A program made the position numbers and the translations under genes. A stretch of DNA of 64,000 nt from Marivita sp046591575 (GTDB lineage Bacteria > Pseudomonadota > Alphaproteobacteria > Rhodobacterales > Rhodobacteraceae), in the NCBI RefSeq assembly GCF_046591575.1, contig NZ_JBIQWA010000010.1, positions 1-64,000 on the forward strand, given 5' to 3'. Below, piece after piece: positions 1-8,051 of this stretch. Every line of letters starts with the position of its first letter. The first letter of the stretch is position 1. The notes beneath the pieces were generated by a model that was not told the origin of the DNA, searched no databases, and saw only the letters and a list, made by a program, of their open reading frames with translations.

Positions 1-55
1 GCTTACCATCCGCCCGGCGCGGCAACCTTGCCAGAAACTCGCTTGTAGCTCCCAT
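1..55 (-). CDS. Possible 5' end of a leftward gene, cut by the window edge
   Basis: Read leftward from an ATG at 55, the frame stays open to the window edge and gives MGATSEFLARLPRRADGK. A purine-rich ribosome-binding site (GAAGGGAG, about 7 bases from the ATG) precedes it. Only 18 codons are visible, so the family cannot be recognised. If real, it is divergent from the truncated helicase that begins about 35 bases to its right, and the gene boundary would lie where the helicase lost its N-terminus. The ribosome-binding site is seen; that this is a gene is inference. Confidence 0.3.
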   Translation of the reverse strand, partial: MGATSEFLARLPRRADGK

Positions 56-89
56 CGAGAAACTCCCTTCAAACCAAAGAAAGCTCTGA

Positions 90-1964
90 ATCGCAGATCA
101 CGCGCTATGCCGTAAGTGTGCGGCGGAAACACCGGTTACTGTTCAAGATCATCAGGACCTAAAATATCCCTTTGCCCACCTTCAGGACAATCTTGCTGTT
201 TGCGCAGCAATCTTCACAAGAGGCACCTTTGAGGTTGGCCCCTGTTTTCTACCGAGCCTCGCCCTCGATGTTTTTGCAAACGATGTCCGCAGAGTTTACC
301 TCTCAGCCACCCTTCAATCAAAAACCGACTTTATTCGTGCATTTGGGCGCCTCCCAGGAGCGACTGTGGAACCTGCGAATGACGCGGGGAACGGCGAACG
401 GCTCATATTGTCGGGCGAGAAGATTTCGGGTGGGTTCGACAAGGAGTTTGTCAAAAAGGTATCGGACGATGAAAAAATTGTCATAGCCGTCCCAGACTAT
501 CATTCAGCGGAAACCTGGAAGGAAATTTCGGAGGCACCAGATAAAGACAACTTTTCCGAGGCTCTGTCTGACTTCCGTGAGCAAGACAATGGTGCTTTTG
601 TACTGGTATCCCGCGTAGACGGCATCGACCTGCCACATGACACCTGCCGCTTCATGCTCATTGAGGATATCCCATCGTCAAGCTCATTGATTGAGCGGTA
701 TCAGTGGGAATACCTGCGCATGAGCAAGGTCCAATCCGTCAGAGCTGCAAACCGCGTTGCGCAACTCTTTGGACGTATAAATCGTGGAAGAAATGACTAC
801 GGCGTGTTCTTGCTTGGAGGGCGTGAGATTAATATCTGGATGAAGAAAGACCGAAACGTCGCTCTTCTTCCACCGCTACTTCAAAAGCAGATTCTGGTCG
901 GGCGCACGGTGCAGGATGGGCTGGATATCGACACCCCCGATAAGGCTCGTGAGGCTATGTCACGTGTTCTAAACCGCGATCCAGGTTGGATCGAGTACTA
1001 TGAGCGTGAAGTGAAGCTTGGTCAGTTAGACGAGGACGAAGTTCGTAAGTCTCAAGAGGCTGAAGAGTACATGATTGATGCAGCCAAGATTGAGGCAAAA
1101 TTCGCGGCCGCTCTCTGGAATGGTGATTATGCACGCGCTCGGCAATTCCTTGCGAGCAGTGTTGATCAGACCGCGAAGAATGACACGCCCCTTGGCGGGT
1201 GGCACGGTGTCTGGCTGGGTGGAGCTTATGATCTTGAGGGTGATACCGCCAGTGCAGATGCGGCGTACCGACTCGCTCGAACGCGCATCGGTCCCGCTAT
1301 AACCATTCCCACTACCGCACCACTGGCGGCGAATGACGCTGGGCCGGAGCTCAACGCGTTTGGTGAATCTTTACGCTTATACCTCGGGCACACGAATGCA
1401 GCGAAAGTTGATGCTGAAATCACGAAGCTTCGGGAGGGACTTGATCTGATTTTAGGGGGGTCAACGAACCAGTCTGAAGCAAGCGTCCGTCTTCTGGGCG
1501 AAGTGCTTGGCTTCAACTCAGTTCGGCCCGACAACGATTTCCAGACCGGTCCGGACGTTCTTTGGGTTGACGAGGCGAATAAGCAAATTCTCGGGTTCGA
1601 GCTCAAGACTGACAAGGACGACCCTGCGACATATTTCAAAAAGGATGTCTCACAAGGCCATGACCATATTAGCTGGATGAAGACTACGTATCCAGACAGC
1701 GACTATCTGGGTCTTGTATTTGTTGGGCCAGATGGGATCGTAGATCCCCAGGCCAATCCTGTTGAATCTATGGGTTTATGTATCACCGATAATTTGTACG
1801 CTATGCGCGACCAACTCCTGGCGTTAATCGACGATCTATTGGGGCTCACGCCGTTGGAGCGAATCCCTGCCATTCAAGCTGAATCGGCAGACGCTCGGTG
1901 GAGTTTGGTTCAATTGCGGGATGCGATCTGGTCGAAGGCTATGACCGAAATGCCAAAAAATTAA
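90..1964 (+). pseudogene. 5'-truncated SF2 helicase with C-terminal PD-(D/E)XK nuclease-like domain
   Basis: The frame is open from 90 (after a TGA at 87-89), and helicase-like sequence begins well before the first possible start, a GTG at 366. The segment around 291-317 reads RRVYLSATLQ, a motif III (SAT). Downstream are a motif V-like stretch (GIDLPHDTCR) and motif VI (QLFGRINRGR, about codons 133-142 counted from the GTG). RecA-like domain 1 with Walker A and the DEAD box is missing: the other upstream frames hold stops at 46-48, 113-115 and 160-162 and no helicase-like sequence. After a TPR-like middle (about codons 245-300) comes GPDV with D397, then FELKT with E412-x-K414, the arrangement of a PD-(D/E)XK nuclease. 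There is no ATG, GTG or TTG in frame between 90 and 366, so the gene is broken, or expresses only its C-terminal part from 366. Helicase-nuclease fusions of this kind are common in phage-defence or DNA-processing loci; the role here is unknown. Confidence 0.6.
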
Positions 1965-2061
1965 ATTCTTAGCTTTTTTGCGCACCCTTGCGGGCCGGGC
2001 TCTCGTGAACCGAGCCTGTAGTCTCGCCCAGTCGGCTTCGATCCCTTGCGCGTAAAGTGAT

Positions 2062-2085
2062 GCCAGCCTTTGGGCTGGCTTTTTT
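2062..2085 (+). terminator. Rho-independent terminator after the helicase remnant
   Basis: A 7-bp stem (GCCAGCC at 2062-2068 with GGCTGGC at 2073-2079) with a TTTG loop is followed directly by a run of T. It lies about 100 bases behind the helicase stop and points rightward, so it would end transcripts of that gene. A second small hairpin (GGGGTC/GACCCC, 2098-2112) follows without a T run. Confidence 0.75.
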
Positions 2086-2262
2086 GTTTCTGATTTAGGG
2101 GTCTGCGACCCCTTCCTCCGTCAAGACCAAGCCTTCGCTGTAGCTGCGGCGCAGCCAGCGGTGTCCCCATCCTTCCGCGCTTTGCTTGTGCAGGACGGGT
2201 GATCCCCCTCCGCCGTCTGCGGTCCTGACGGTCTCCCCCCGCTCATTGGCGCGGGCCTAGTC

Positions 2263-2280
2263 CGGTTGCATGCGCAACCG
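2263..2280 (+). promoter_or_regulatory. Hairpin just upstream of the ardC ribosome-binding site
   Basis: A perfect 7-bp stem, CGGTTGC and GCAACCG around an ATGC loop, ends 10 bases before the AAGGAG ribosome-binding site of the antirestriction gene. The whole stretch 2100-2280, about 180 bases with no gene, is rich in short inverted repeats (for example GCTGC/GCAGC near 2138-2150). It could be an operator or a translation-controlling leader; the function is inference. Confidence 0.4.
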
Positions 2281-2305
2281 ACTAAGCAAAAAGGAGAAAA
2301 GACCA

Positions 2306-3196
2306 ATGAAAACGGATATCTATCAGCGCGTCACAGACAAAATCATCACAGACCTTGAGAACGGCGTTCTTGCCTGGATCAAGCCATGGTCAGCCGACAA
2401 TATGGAAGGCCGGATCGTGAAGCCGCTACGCCATAACGGCGAAGCCTATAGCGGGATCAATATTCTCATGCTGTGGGGCGCGGCGTTCGAGCAGGGCTTT
2501 GTTTCACCGACATGGATGACGTTCAAGCAAGCCAAACAGCTTGGCGCGAATGTCAGAAAGGGCGAGCGCGGCAATGCTGTCGTTTATGCCAACACGATCA
2601 CCCGCACCGAAGAGCAGGAAGACGGCAGCGAAGCGATCCGCGAAATCCCTTTTATGAAGGCCTACACGGTTTTTAATGTGGAGCAGATCGAGGGACTGCC
2701 CAAAAGCTACTACGAAAAACCAGAAGCTGTGATCGACCCCGAAAAGCGGATCGCACATGCTGAAACCTTCTTTGCGAAAACAGGGGCAGAGCTTCGTCAC
2801 GGCGGAAACCGCGCTTTTTACAGCGGCGGACGGGACTTTGTGCAAATGCCGTTTTTTGAGAGCTTCAAAAGCCCCGAAAGCTACTATGCGACGCTAGCGC
2901 ACGAGATCACACACTGGACGAATCATGCTTCGCGCCTTGATCGCGATTTTGGCCGCAAGCAATGGGGCGATGAAGGCTATGCAAGGGAAGAACTGGTCGC
3001 CGAGCTTGGTGCAGCGTTTCTTTGTGCTGATCTTGGATTGACGCCTGAACCGTCAGCCGATCATGCAGCCTATATTCAAAGCTGGCTGCGCGTTCTGAAG
3101 AACGATAAACGGGCGATTTTCAGCGCCGCTGCCTACGCCCAGAAAGCGGCCGATTACATCCACGGCCTGCAAGCAGACCTTGAAGTTGCCGCATAA
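2306..3196 (+). CDS. ardC: ArdC-family antirestriction protein
   Basis: The 296-residue protein matches the ArdC family: an N-terminal single-stranded-DNA-binding domain (about 1-130, with the typical opening DIYQRVTDKII and WIKPW) followed by a zinc-metallopeptidase-like domain containing HEITH (H199, E200, H203) and a downstream glutamate-rich helix (REELVAELGAAFL). ArdC proteins are carried by conjugative and mobilizable elements and protect incoming DNA from type I or II restriction. The ATG at 2306 is chosen because AAGGAG lies 9 bases upstream; the frame is open a little further but has no ribosome-binding site. It stands alone on the plus strand beside a leftward mobilization pair, fitting a mobile-element origin. 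Confidence 0.9.
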   Translation: MKTDIYQRVTDKIITDLENGVLAWIKPWSADNMEGRIVKPLRHNGEAYSGINILMLWGAAFEQGFVSPTWMTFKQAKQLGANVRKGERGNAVVYANTITRTEEQEDGSEAIREIPFMKAYTVFNVEQIEGLPKSYYEKPEAVIDPEKRIAHAETFFAKTGAELRHGGNRAFYSGGRDFVQMPFFESFKSPESYYATLAHEITHWTNHASRLDRDFGRKQWGDEGYAREELVAELGAAFLCADLGLTPEPSADHAAYIQSWLRVLKNDKRAIFSAAAYAQKAADYIHGLQADLEVAA

Positions 3197-3248
3197 TCGG
3201 CGGCTTCCTATGTTTTTGACCAAGCCAAGCGAACGAGGAGACGGCGAC

Positions 3249-3500
3249 ATGGACATCTTATATTTCAGCTTCGGCGTTCACCTCGTGCGGCTGTTCGTTG
3301 ATGACGAGAGCCTGCCGGAGCGGTGCGAAGCCTTCAATTTCCAAGCGAATCGCTTCACTTTGCGCGAGGACCTGGAGCTTGGTGTTTTCCACTCGCATGA
3401 TGCCATCTCGCTCAGCAAAGATGACTTTGACGAGCGGCTTCAAGCAAAACGCGCTGCATATCAAAACGAAAAACAAATGCGGATTTTGGCTGGCTCGTGA
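3249..3500 (+). CDS. Small hypothetical protein downstream of ardC
   Basis: This encodes an 83-residue protein starting MDILYFSFGVHLVRLFVDDE, without a signal peptide or membrane segment and rich in charged residues in its second half. The ATG at 3249 has an AGGAG about 9 bases upstream and is preferred over the in-frame ATG at 3210, which has none. It follows ardC by 52 bases on the same strand and may be co-transcribed. An 8-bp perfect hairpin (GGCTGGCT/AGCCAGCC, 3488-3507) overlaps its stop codon but has no T run. I do not recognise the family. Confidence 0.55.
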   Translation: MDILYFSFGVHLVRLFVDDESLPERCEAFNFQANRFTLREDLELGVFHSHDAISLSKDDFDERLQAKRAAYQNEKQMRILAGS

Positions 3501-3515
3501 GCCAGCCGAAAGAGC

Positions 3516-3695
3516 TTAGAGCGTCGGTCCCCGGCGCTTGAGCTCGTTTTCGATGCTTGCCATCGCAGCCAAGGCGTCACGCTGGTCTTGCGTATCACGT
3601 TCCGCGCCCGTGAAGGCGATAAACGCTTCTTTACGCAGGCCATAGAGATTTGCGGTGCTGAGCTTTGCCGCTTCGGATTGTGTGATCGGTTTCAT
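3516..3695 (-). CDS. Small hypothetical protein (59 aa)
   Basis: A leftward ORF begins with ATG at 3695 and ends at 3516, encoding MKPITQSEAAKLSTANLYGL and about 39 further residues ending ELKRRGPTL. The ribosome-binding site is exceptionally good: AAAGGAGGT lies about 4 bases before the ATG. The protein is helical and polar, without membrane segments. It follows the relaxase in the same direction, about 180 bases downstream, and may belong to the mobilization operon. Between them is a hairpin (AGGGCC-TTTC-GGCCCT, 3734-3749). The family is not recognised; the strong ribosome-binding site is the main support. Confidence 0.6.
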   Translation of the reverse strand: MKPITQSEAAKLSTANLYGLRKEAFIAFTGAERDTQDQRDALAAMASIENELKRRGPTL

Positions 3696-3872
3696 GTGAA
3701 CCTCCTTTTTCTATCGGAGACCCCGAACCATTCAGGGCCTTTCGGCCCTCGCACTCATCATCATCGGCCAATGAAGGCTTGATGGGTCGGCGGTTTGGAA
3801 GAAAGAGGGAACGGTCACAAACCCGACAATCCGAAGCTGCATCTGCACAACATCTCACTCGGCTGCAAAGTT

Positions 3873-5174
3873 TTATCGCCCCATGCGCCGCTGAGGTGTA
3901 TGCGGCGACTTCGGGTCGTGATCAGAATTGTTGGAACGCGCGATTGTCTGGCTTTGCTCGTGATGATCCATCTCGGCATAACGGGCGACATCCTTACGAA
4001 GGCGCATAAGCTCATCTCGCGCGGCTTGGCGCTGCACTTCGATCTCGCGCTGTAATGTTTGGCGATCCTCGATCTGGCGTAGGGTCAGCGCATCTTTCTC
4101 CGCACGATCACGCTGCACGCCCGCAAGGGCTTCCGCTTCATTCTGCGCTCTAATCTTGCCATAGCGCCCTGTCAGGCGATGCCATACGCCTTTGATCCCT
4201 TTGGGAAGACGGGCAGCCCTCGCTTGCGTTTCAGCTTGCCAGCGCGCTTTTTGCGTATCGGCCAAAGCTTCGCGCTCGGCGCGCTGTTTGCCAACAAGTT
4301 CCGCTTTCTTGAAGTCGAGCGCGGCCACCTGCTTCCTGGCTTCCCGCTCAGCATCTTTGATGAAGACTTCGAGCTTATTCGTCATGCGCGCGGCGAGTTC
4401 CTCGCGCACATCATCGACAGATTTGAGATCGGACGGATCGCCAAGTTTGGCAGCCACGTCTTTGGTCTTCACGCCTGCATAGCGAGAGACGGCACAGACT
4501 TCACCCCGATAATCGACAGCGACAAAACCGCGCCGATCCCCCTTGGCAAGCTGGAAGCCTCGCTCGCCAAGTGCCTGGGCAAAGGCTTCGCGATTATCCG
4601 AGGCTTCCCATGCCTTTTGAAAGACTGCTTTTAGCTCTTTCGGATCGAGCCCGGCACGGCGAGCCTGTTGCCATTCCGCACGGGTGAAAGCGAGCGGGTC
4701 GCGCAGCCGTTTATCTTCAAGCCCGCGCGGCAGTTCCCAGCCATTTTCGATGAACAGATCACGCGACACATCGCGTAGCTTCGTTTTGAAGTGCGAGAGA
4801 TTGATCGCCCGCATTTGCTCAGAGTCGATTCGCGACCACACTGCATGGGCATGGCGGCGACCATCCTTTTCATGAAAGACAATCGCGCGCGGCTGACCCG
4901 TTAGGCCGAGCGCTTGCTCGACCTTTTCAATCGCGATGTCGAAAGCATCTGTTCCGACTTGCTCAGTCTGCGGCGGGTTGAGGCTGATCGAAAACATATA
5001 GTTCTCGCAGCGCGTGCCTTGCGCGACAGCGTGCGCTTCCAAAAACGCGCCCGAGAGATCATCGGCGACGAAACCCCTAAGATCATGCAGTTCGACATGA
5101 TCATTGTCGGCCATCGTCATGAGATAGCGGGCAAGCTGCGGTGCGTTTCCGCGTTCTTTGGCTTTGAGGATCAT
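3873..5174 (-). CDS. Relaxase / mobilization nuclease
   Basis: The 433-residue protein has an N-terminal relaxase domain (about 1-160) of the relaxase/mobilization-nuclease family: LHDLRGFVADDL, the SLNPP motif, FHEKDGRRHAHAVW with the metal-binding histidines H101, H108 and H110, and W113. Relaxases nick one strand at oriT, stay covalently bound to the 5' end through a tyrosine and lead the strand into a recipient cell. The C-terminal half (about 260-400) is highly charged and predicted coiled coil. Its start overlaps the mobC stop by 4 bases (5171-5174), so the two are translationally coupled. There is no coupling protein or type IV secretion gene in the window, so the element would need a helper. 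Confidence 0.88.
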   Translation of the reverse strand: MILKAKERGNAPQLARYLMTMADNDHVELHDLRGFVADDLSGAFLEAHAVAQGTRCENYMFSISLNPPQTEQVGTDAFDIAIEKVEQALGLTGQPRAIVFHEKDGRRHAHAVWSRIDSEQMRAINLSHFKTKLRDVSRDLFIENGWELPRGLEDKRLRDPLAFTRAEWQQARRAGLDPKELKAVFQKAWEASDNREAFAQALGERGFQLAKGDRRGFVAVDYRGEVCAVSRYAGVKTKDVAAKLGDPSDLKSVDDVREELAARMTNKLEVFIKDAEREARKQVAALDFKKAELVGKQRAEREALADTQKARWQAETQARAARLPKGIKGVWHRLTGRYGKIRAQNEAEALAGVQRDRAEKDALTLRQIEDRQTLQREIEVQRQAARDELMRLRKDVARYAEMDHHEQSQTIARSNNSDHDPKSPHTPQRRMGR

Positions 5175-5599
5175 GGCCCGCCCTCTGGCGTGAGCCCAAG
5201 TGCTTTGAGCAAATCCGCCCTGATCTGCGCTATACCTTCACATGCTTCGACAAGTTCCGCTTCGGTTTCAGGCGTCACAGGCAATGAGCCCGTGTTCACA
5301 GCTTTGGCGAGCTGGTTGAGATTGGAAGATAGGCGCGAATTGCCGAGCGCGCCCATGACGCGCCCGAGGGCTTCTTTGTCCTCGACAGGTCGTTTGCCAG
5401 AGGCCTTGCGCGGTGAAGCCTCTTCACCGAATAAGCACTCGCGAATATAGGCTGAAAGCGATAAATCGCCCGCCTCAGCTTCGAGACGTGCGCGTTCTTC
5501 ATGCGTCAATCGCAGCGAAAAAGGCGGCGGATATTTCTTTTCCGCGACAACCTCTTCGGCAGCTATCTTATTGAAATCAAATCTTGAAGTCCGGTCCAT
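5171..5599 (-). CDS. mobC: MobC-like relaxosome accessory protein
   Basis: The 142-residue protein has the layout of plasmid mobilization proteins of the MobC type: a ribbon-helix-helix-like segment (FSLRLTHEERARLEAEA, about 28-44), then SAYIRECLFG, and the conserved core NLNQLAKAVN near residues 92-101. Such proteins bind oriT and help melt the nic region for the relaxase. An AGGTG ribosome-binding site lies about 5 bases before the ATG at 5599. It is the first gene of a mobC-relaxase operon; sequence just upstream (5600-5900) is the expected place for oriT. Confidence 0.82.
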   Translation of the reverse strand: MDRTSRFDFNKIAAEEVVAEKKYPPPFSLRLTHEERARLEAEAGDLSLSAYIRECLFGEEASPRKASGKRPVEDKEALGRVMGALGNSRLSSNLNQLAKAVNTGSLPVTPETEAELVEACEGIAQIRADLLKALGLTPEGGP

Positions 5600-5702
5600 C
5601 GTCGCACCTCAGAGCATCTTGCTCTAATGATGCGAGATGGCGCTCCCATTCCTCTAAAGTCTCGAAAACCGTGTTCGAACGATTATCGAGCAGGTGCGCC
5701 AT
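5577..5702 (-). CDS. Tiny ORF overlapping the 5' end of mobC
   Basis: A 41-codon ORF starts with ATG at 5702 and ends at 5577, overlapping the first 23 bases of mobC in another frame. It would encode MAHLLDNRSNTVFETLEEWE and 21 further residues, an acidic helical peptide of protein-like composition. The ribosome-binding site is poor (AGGAC about 11 bases away). It may be a leader peptide coupled to mobC, or chance reading through oriT DNA; I lean only weakly to a gene. Confidence 0.25.
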   Translation of the reverse strand: MAHLLDNRSNTVFETLEEWERHLASLEQDALRCDDGPDFKI

Positions 5703-5880
5703 TTCTCAAAAGTCCTGGCACGGTTGCCACTGCGCCGCAGGCTTCTGCATGACAGTTTTGGCAGCAAAAGGCGACGTAGGGTCATCAGCCTTTCAACTAA
5801 ATTTTCGAAGACGGCATGAACATTTACGTTGACTCATCGCACCGCAAATCCGTTCCTATACAAAAATTAAACGCGGCCGC
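5603..5880. other. Candidate oriT region upstream of mobC
   Basis: No convincing gene fills this stretch. It has several inverted repeats: AGAGC-ATCTT-GCTCT (5611-5625), the interleaved GCATC/GATGC (5614-5633), CTCGA/TCGAG (5661-5690) around the palindrome GTTCGAAC (5673-5680), and TGGCA-CGGT-TGCCA (5716-5729). GTGCGCC at 5694-5700, next to the CTCGA/TCGAG repeat, resembles the core of IncQ-type nic sites, while TCCTGG at 5713-5718 resembles the TCCTG of IncP-type nic sites. Position next to mobC makes an oriT plausible, but the nic site cannot be assigned by eye. Confidence 0.35.
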
Positions 5881-5908
5881 TTTGGGCGGTTGAGGGAAGG
5901 AACACTGC

Positions 5909-7864
5909 ATGGTTTTCAGAAACCTCGCTTTGGCGAGTACACTACTGACGAGCGTCACCGGATTTGCCGCCGCCGGTGAGTTACGGTTTGACGATGTTTA
6001 TATCATCGGGGATTCGCTAAGTGACGCGGGCACATATTCGCAAACGGTGCAAATCGGGGGCATGGGGGCGTTGCCGGCGATCAACTACAAGTTTCTGACA
6101 AATGCACCCGATGGCACGGCGCTGACCTATGGAGAGGTTCTGGGACAGAAGCTTGGGCTGACGCTTGGGCCGAACCTCTATTCCGGCGTTCCGCTGGCCG
6201 GTGTGCCGGAACAGGCGCTGGGCGGGACAATTTACGCAGAGGGCGGATCGCGGATCACCGATCCCAACGGCATCGGTTTTAACACGGGGCAGGGGATCAC
6301 CACGCGATCTTTGGCCGAACAGGTGGACCGGATGCTGGCGGACCGCCCGACGCTGGGCGAAAATGATCTTGTCATTCTTTGGGGCGGCGCAAATGACGTG
6401 TTCTCGCAGGCCGGTGCTGTTTCGGCGGGGCTGGTTTCGCCGCAGGCCGCATCGGCGAACATGGTGCAGGCCGCAACCGAGCTTGTTGATCTTGTCGATC
6501 GCGTAAAAGGGGCCGGGGCAGAGTCGGTGATTGTGGTGACAATCCCCGATATCGGAACCACGCCCTTTGGCCTTGCCTCCGGGCCTGCGGGGGCAGGGTT
6601 GCAAACCGCGCTTACCGACAGCTTTAACAACACCTTGCTGGCCTCCATCGGAGACAGGGCGGTCATTGTCGATTCGCAAAAGCTCTTGGGCCGCATTCAG
6701 GCTGATCCGGTCAAATACGGGTTCACTGCGCCCAATGCTGCGATTGTCCCGGCCTGCCCGGACAGTGCGCTGGGGTGTTTGCAGGGCGTCAATGCCAGTG
6801 CGGATAGTGAACAGCGCGTGTTTGCCGACGGGGTCCATCCAACCACAGCCGGGCATGAATTGTTCGGCCAGGCGGCCTTTGCCGGGCTCCAGGCCGCGAC
6901 CCAGACCGGGGCCATCCCACTGGCCACCATGACGGCGTTGCGGCAGCACGGATTGTCGATTGAAAACCGCATGAACCCAACCGTGATGCGCACAACCGAT
7001 GAAAACGGTGCGGCGCGGGTGCGCGATGTTGGGGATGTTGATGTCTATGCCAGCCTTGATTTCGGGGCATTCGAAGCAGATGCACAGCAGGTCACACCGG
7101 GCATTGACGGGTCAACGCGGGTTCTGAAAGCCGGGGCCGATATCGTTCTATCTCCAACCGCCACGATCGGTGCGGGCCTTAGCCTGGATTACGGAGAGGT
7201 TGATTTTGACAATGACGCCGGGGGCTTTGACAGCGATGTGATCGTCGGGGTTGTGTTCGGCCAGGCCGCCATCACGTCGAATGTCTATGTCAACGCGGCG
7301 TTCGGCGGTGGGCGTATCCATGTGGATGAGATCACCCGCAGTTTTGCTTTGGGCCCCGCGACAGAGCGGTACACCGCTGACACCAAAGGGGATTATCGGT
7401 TTGCCCGGATCGGCGGCGGTGGGCTGTTCACGCTGAACGATCAGGTGCGTCTGAACCCGTTTGCGCATTATACGTGGGAACGTGTGTCTTTGGACGGGTT
7501 CACCGAATCCGATGGCGCGGCAAGCCTGTCGTTTGGCAAGACCGAGCTTGAGTCCAGCCGGATCACGGCAGGGCTGTCTGCGCATTTCACTCCGGCAGAT
7601 ATGGATGGCTGGGTGTTCAACCTGCGTGGCTCGATCGAGCATGATTTCAATGACGATCCTCTGAAGGTCTCTCTTGGTCCGAATCCCGATACATTGGGCA
7701 CAGTGACCGCGCCGCGCCCTGATCAGACCTGGGGCTATATTTCGGGATCTGTGCTCAAGGACTTTGGAAACGGCAGGTTTCTGAGCGTGACCGGGGCAAG
7801 CTCTGTCGGTCTTGACGGATCGCGTGGTCTGATTGGGTCAGTCAGCTATAAAATGACGTTTTAG
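5909..7864 (+). CDS. Autotransporter GDSL (SGNH) lipase/esterase
   Basis: The 651-residue protein has an N-terminal signal peptide (about 1-23, ending AAAG), then an SGNH hydrolase domain. GDS with the nucleophile S36 sits in IIGDSLSDAG, the oxyanion GGANDV lies near residue 155, and the DGVHPTTAGH block with the catalytic Asp/His lies near 312-321. Residues from about 370 to the end form an autotransporter beta-barrel with alternating hydrophobic strands and the terminal signature SYKMTF. It resembles EstA-type surface esterases that stay anchored in the outer membrane and cleave lipids or short-chain esters. A GGGAAGGA ribosome-binding site precedes the ATG. It is transcribed alone and marks the return to core-like high-G+C sequence. 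Confidence 0.9.
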   Translation: MVFRNLALASTLLTSVTGFAAAGELRFDDVYIIGDSLSDAGTYSQTVQIGGMGALPAINYKFLTNAPDGTALTYGEVLGQKLGLTLGPNLYSGVPLAGVPEQALGGTIYAEGGSRITDPNGIGFNTGQGITTRSLAEQVDRMLADRPTLGENDLVILWGGANDVFSQAGAVSAGLVSPQAASANMVQAATELVDLVDRVKGAGAESVIVVTIPDIGTTPFGLASGPAGAGLQTALTDSFNNTLLASIGDRAVIVDSQKLLGRIQADPVKYGFTAPNAAIVPACPDSALGCLQGVNASADSEQRVFADGVHPTTAGHELFGQAAFAGLQAATQTGAIPLATMTALRQHGLSIENRMNPTVMRTTDENGAARVRDVGDVDVYASLDFGAFEADAQQVTPGIDGSTRVLKAGADIVLSPTATIGAGLSLDYGEVDFDNDAGGFDSDVIVGVVFGQAAITSNVYVNAAFGGGRIHVDEITRSFALGPATERYTADTKGDYRFARIGGGGLFTLNDQVRLNPFAHYTWERVSLDGFTESDGAASLSFGKTELESSRITAGLSAHFTPADMDGWVFNLRGSIEHDFNDDPLKVSLGPNPDTLGTVTAPRPDQTWGYISGSVLKDFGNGRFLSVTGASSVGLDGSRGLIGSVSYKMTF

Positions 7865-7997
7865 GGCAAATCGGGTCACTCCGAAATCGGGCGCATCACG
7901 TAACGTATTGGACCCTATGAAATCAGGCCGTGTTATGTGGTGCGGATGCTCCGAATTCTGTTCTTGTCCCTGGATGCGGAAATTGTGATGTCAAAAC

Positions 7998-8029
7998 AAA
8001 AAGGGCCGCCGGTTTGGCAGCCCTTTTTC
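7998..8029. terminator. Bidirectional terminator between the esterase and the DUF882 gene
   Basis: AAAAAGGGC and GCCCTTTTT flank a GC-rich stem with one mismatch, giving a U run on either strand. It lies between the stop of the rightward esterase (7864) and the stop of the leftward DUF882 gene (8052), so it can serve both convergent genes. Confidence 0.8.
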
Positions 8030-8051
8030 GTTCAGTGCGTAAAGTTGGAGC

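Noticed and set aside
2030..2060. GGCTTCGATCCC as a tRNA fragment or attachment site
   Set aside because: The flanking bases do not form a T-stem and no second copy is present in the window.
3779..4055. Rightward frames overlapping the relaxase 3' end
   Set aside because: They lie opposite the relaxase gene, lack ribosome-binding sites and have no family-like sequence.
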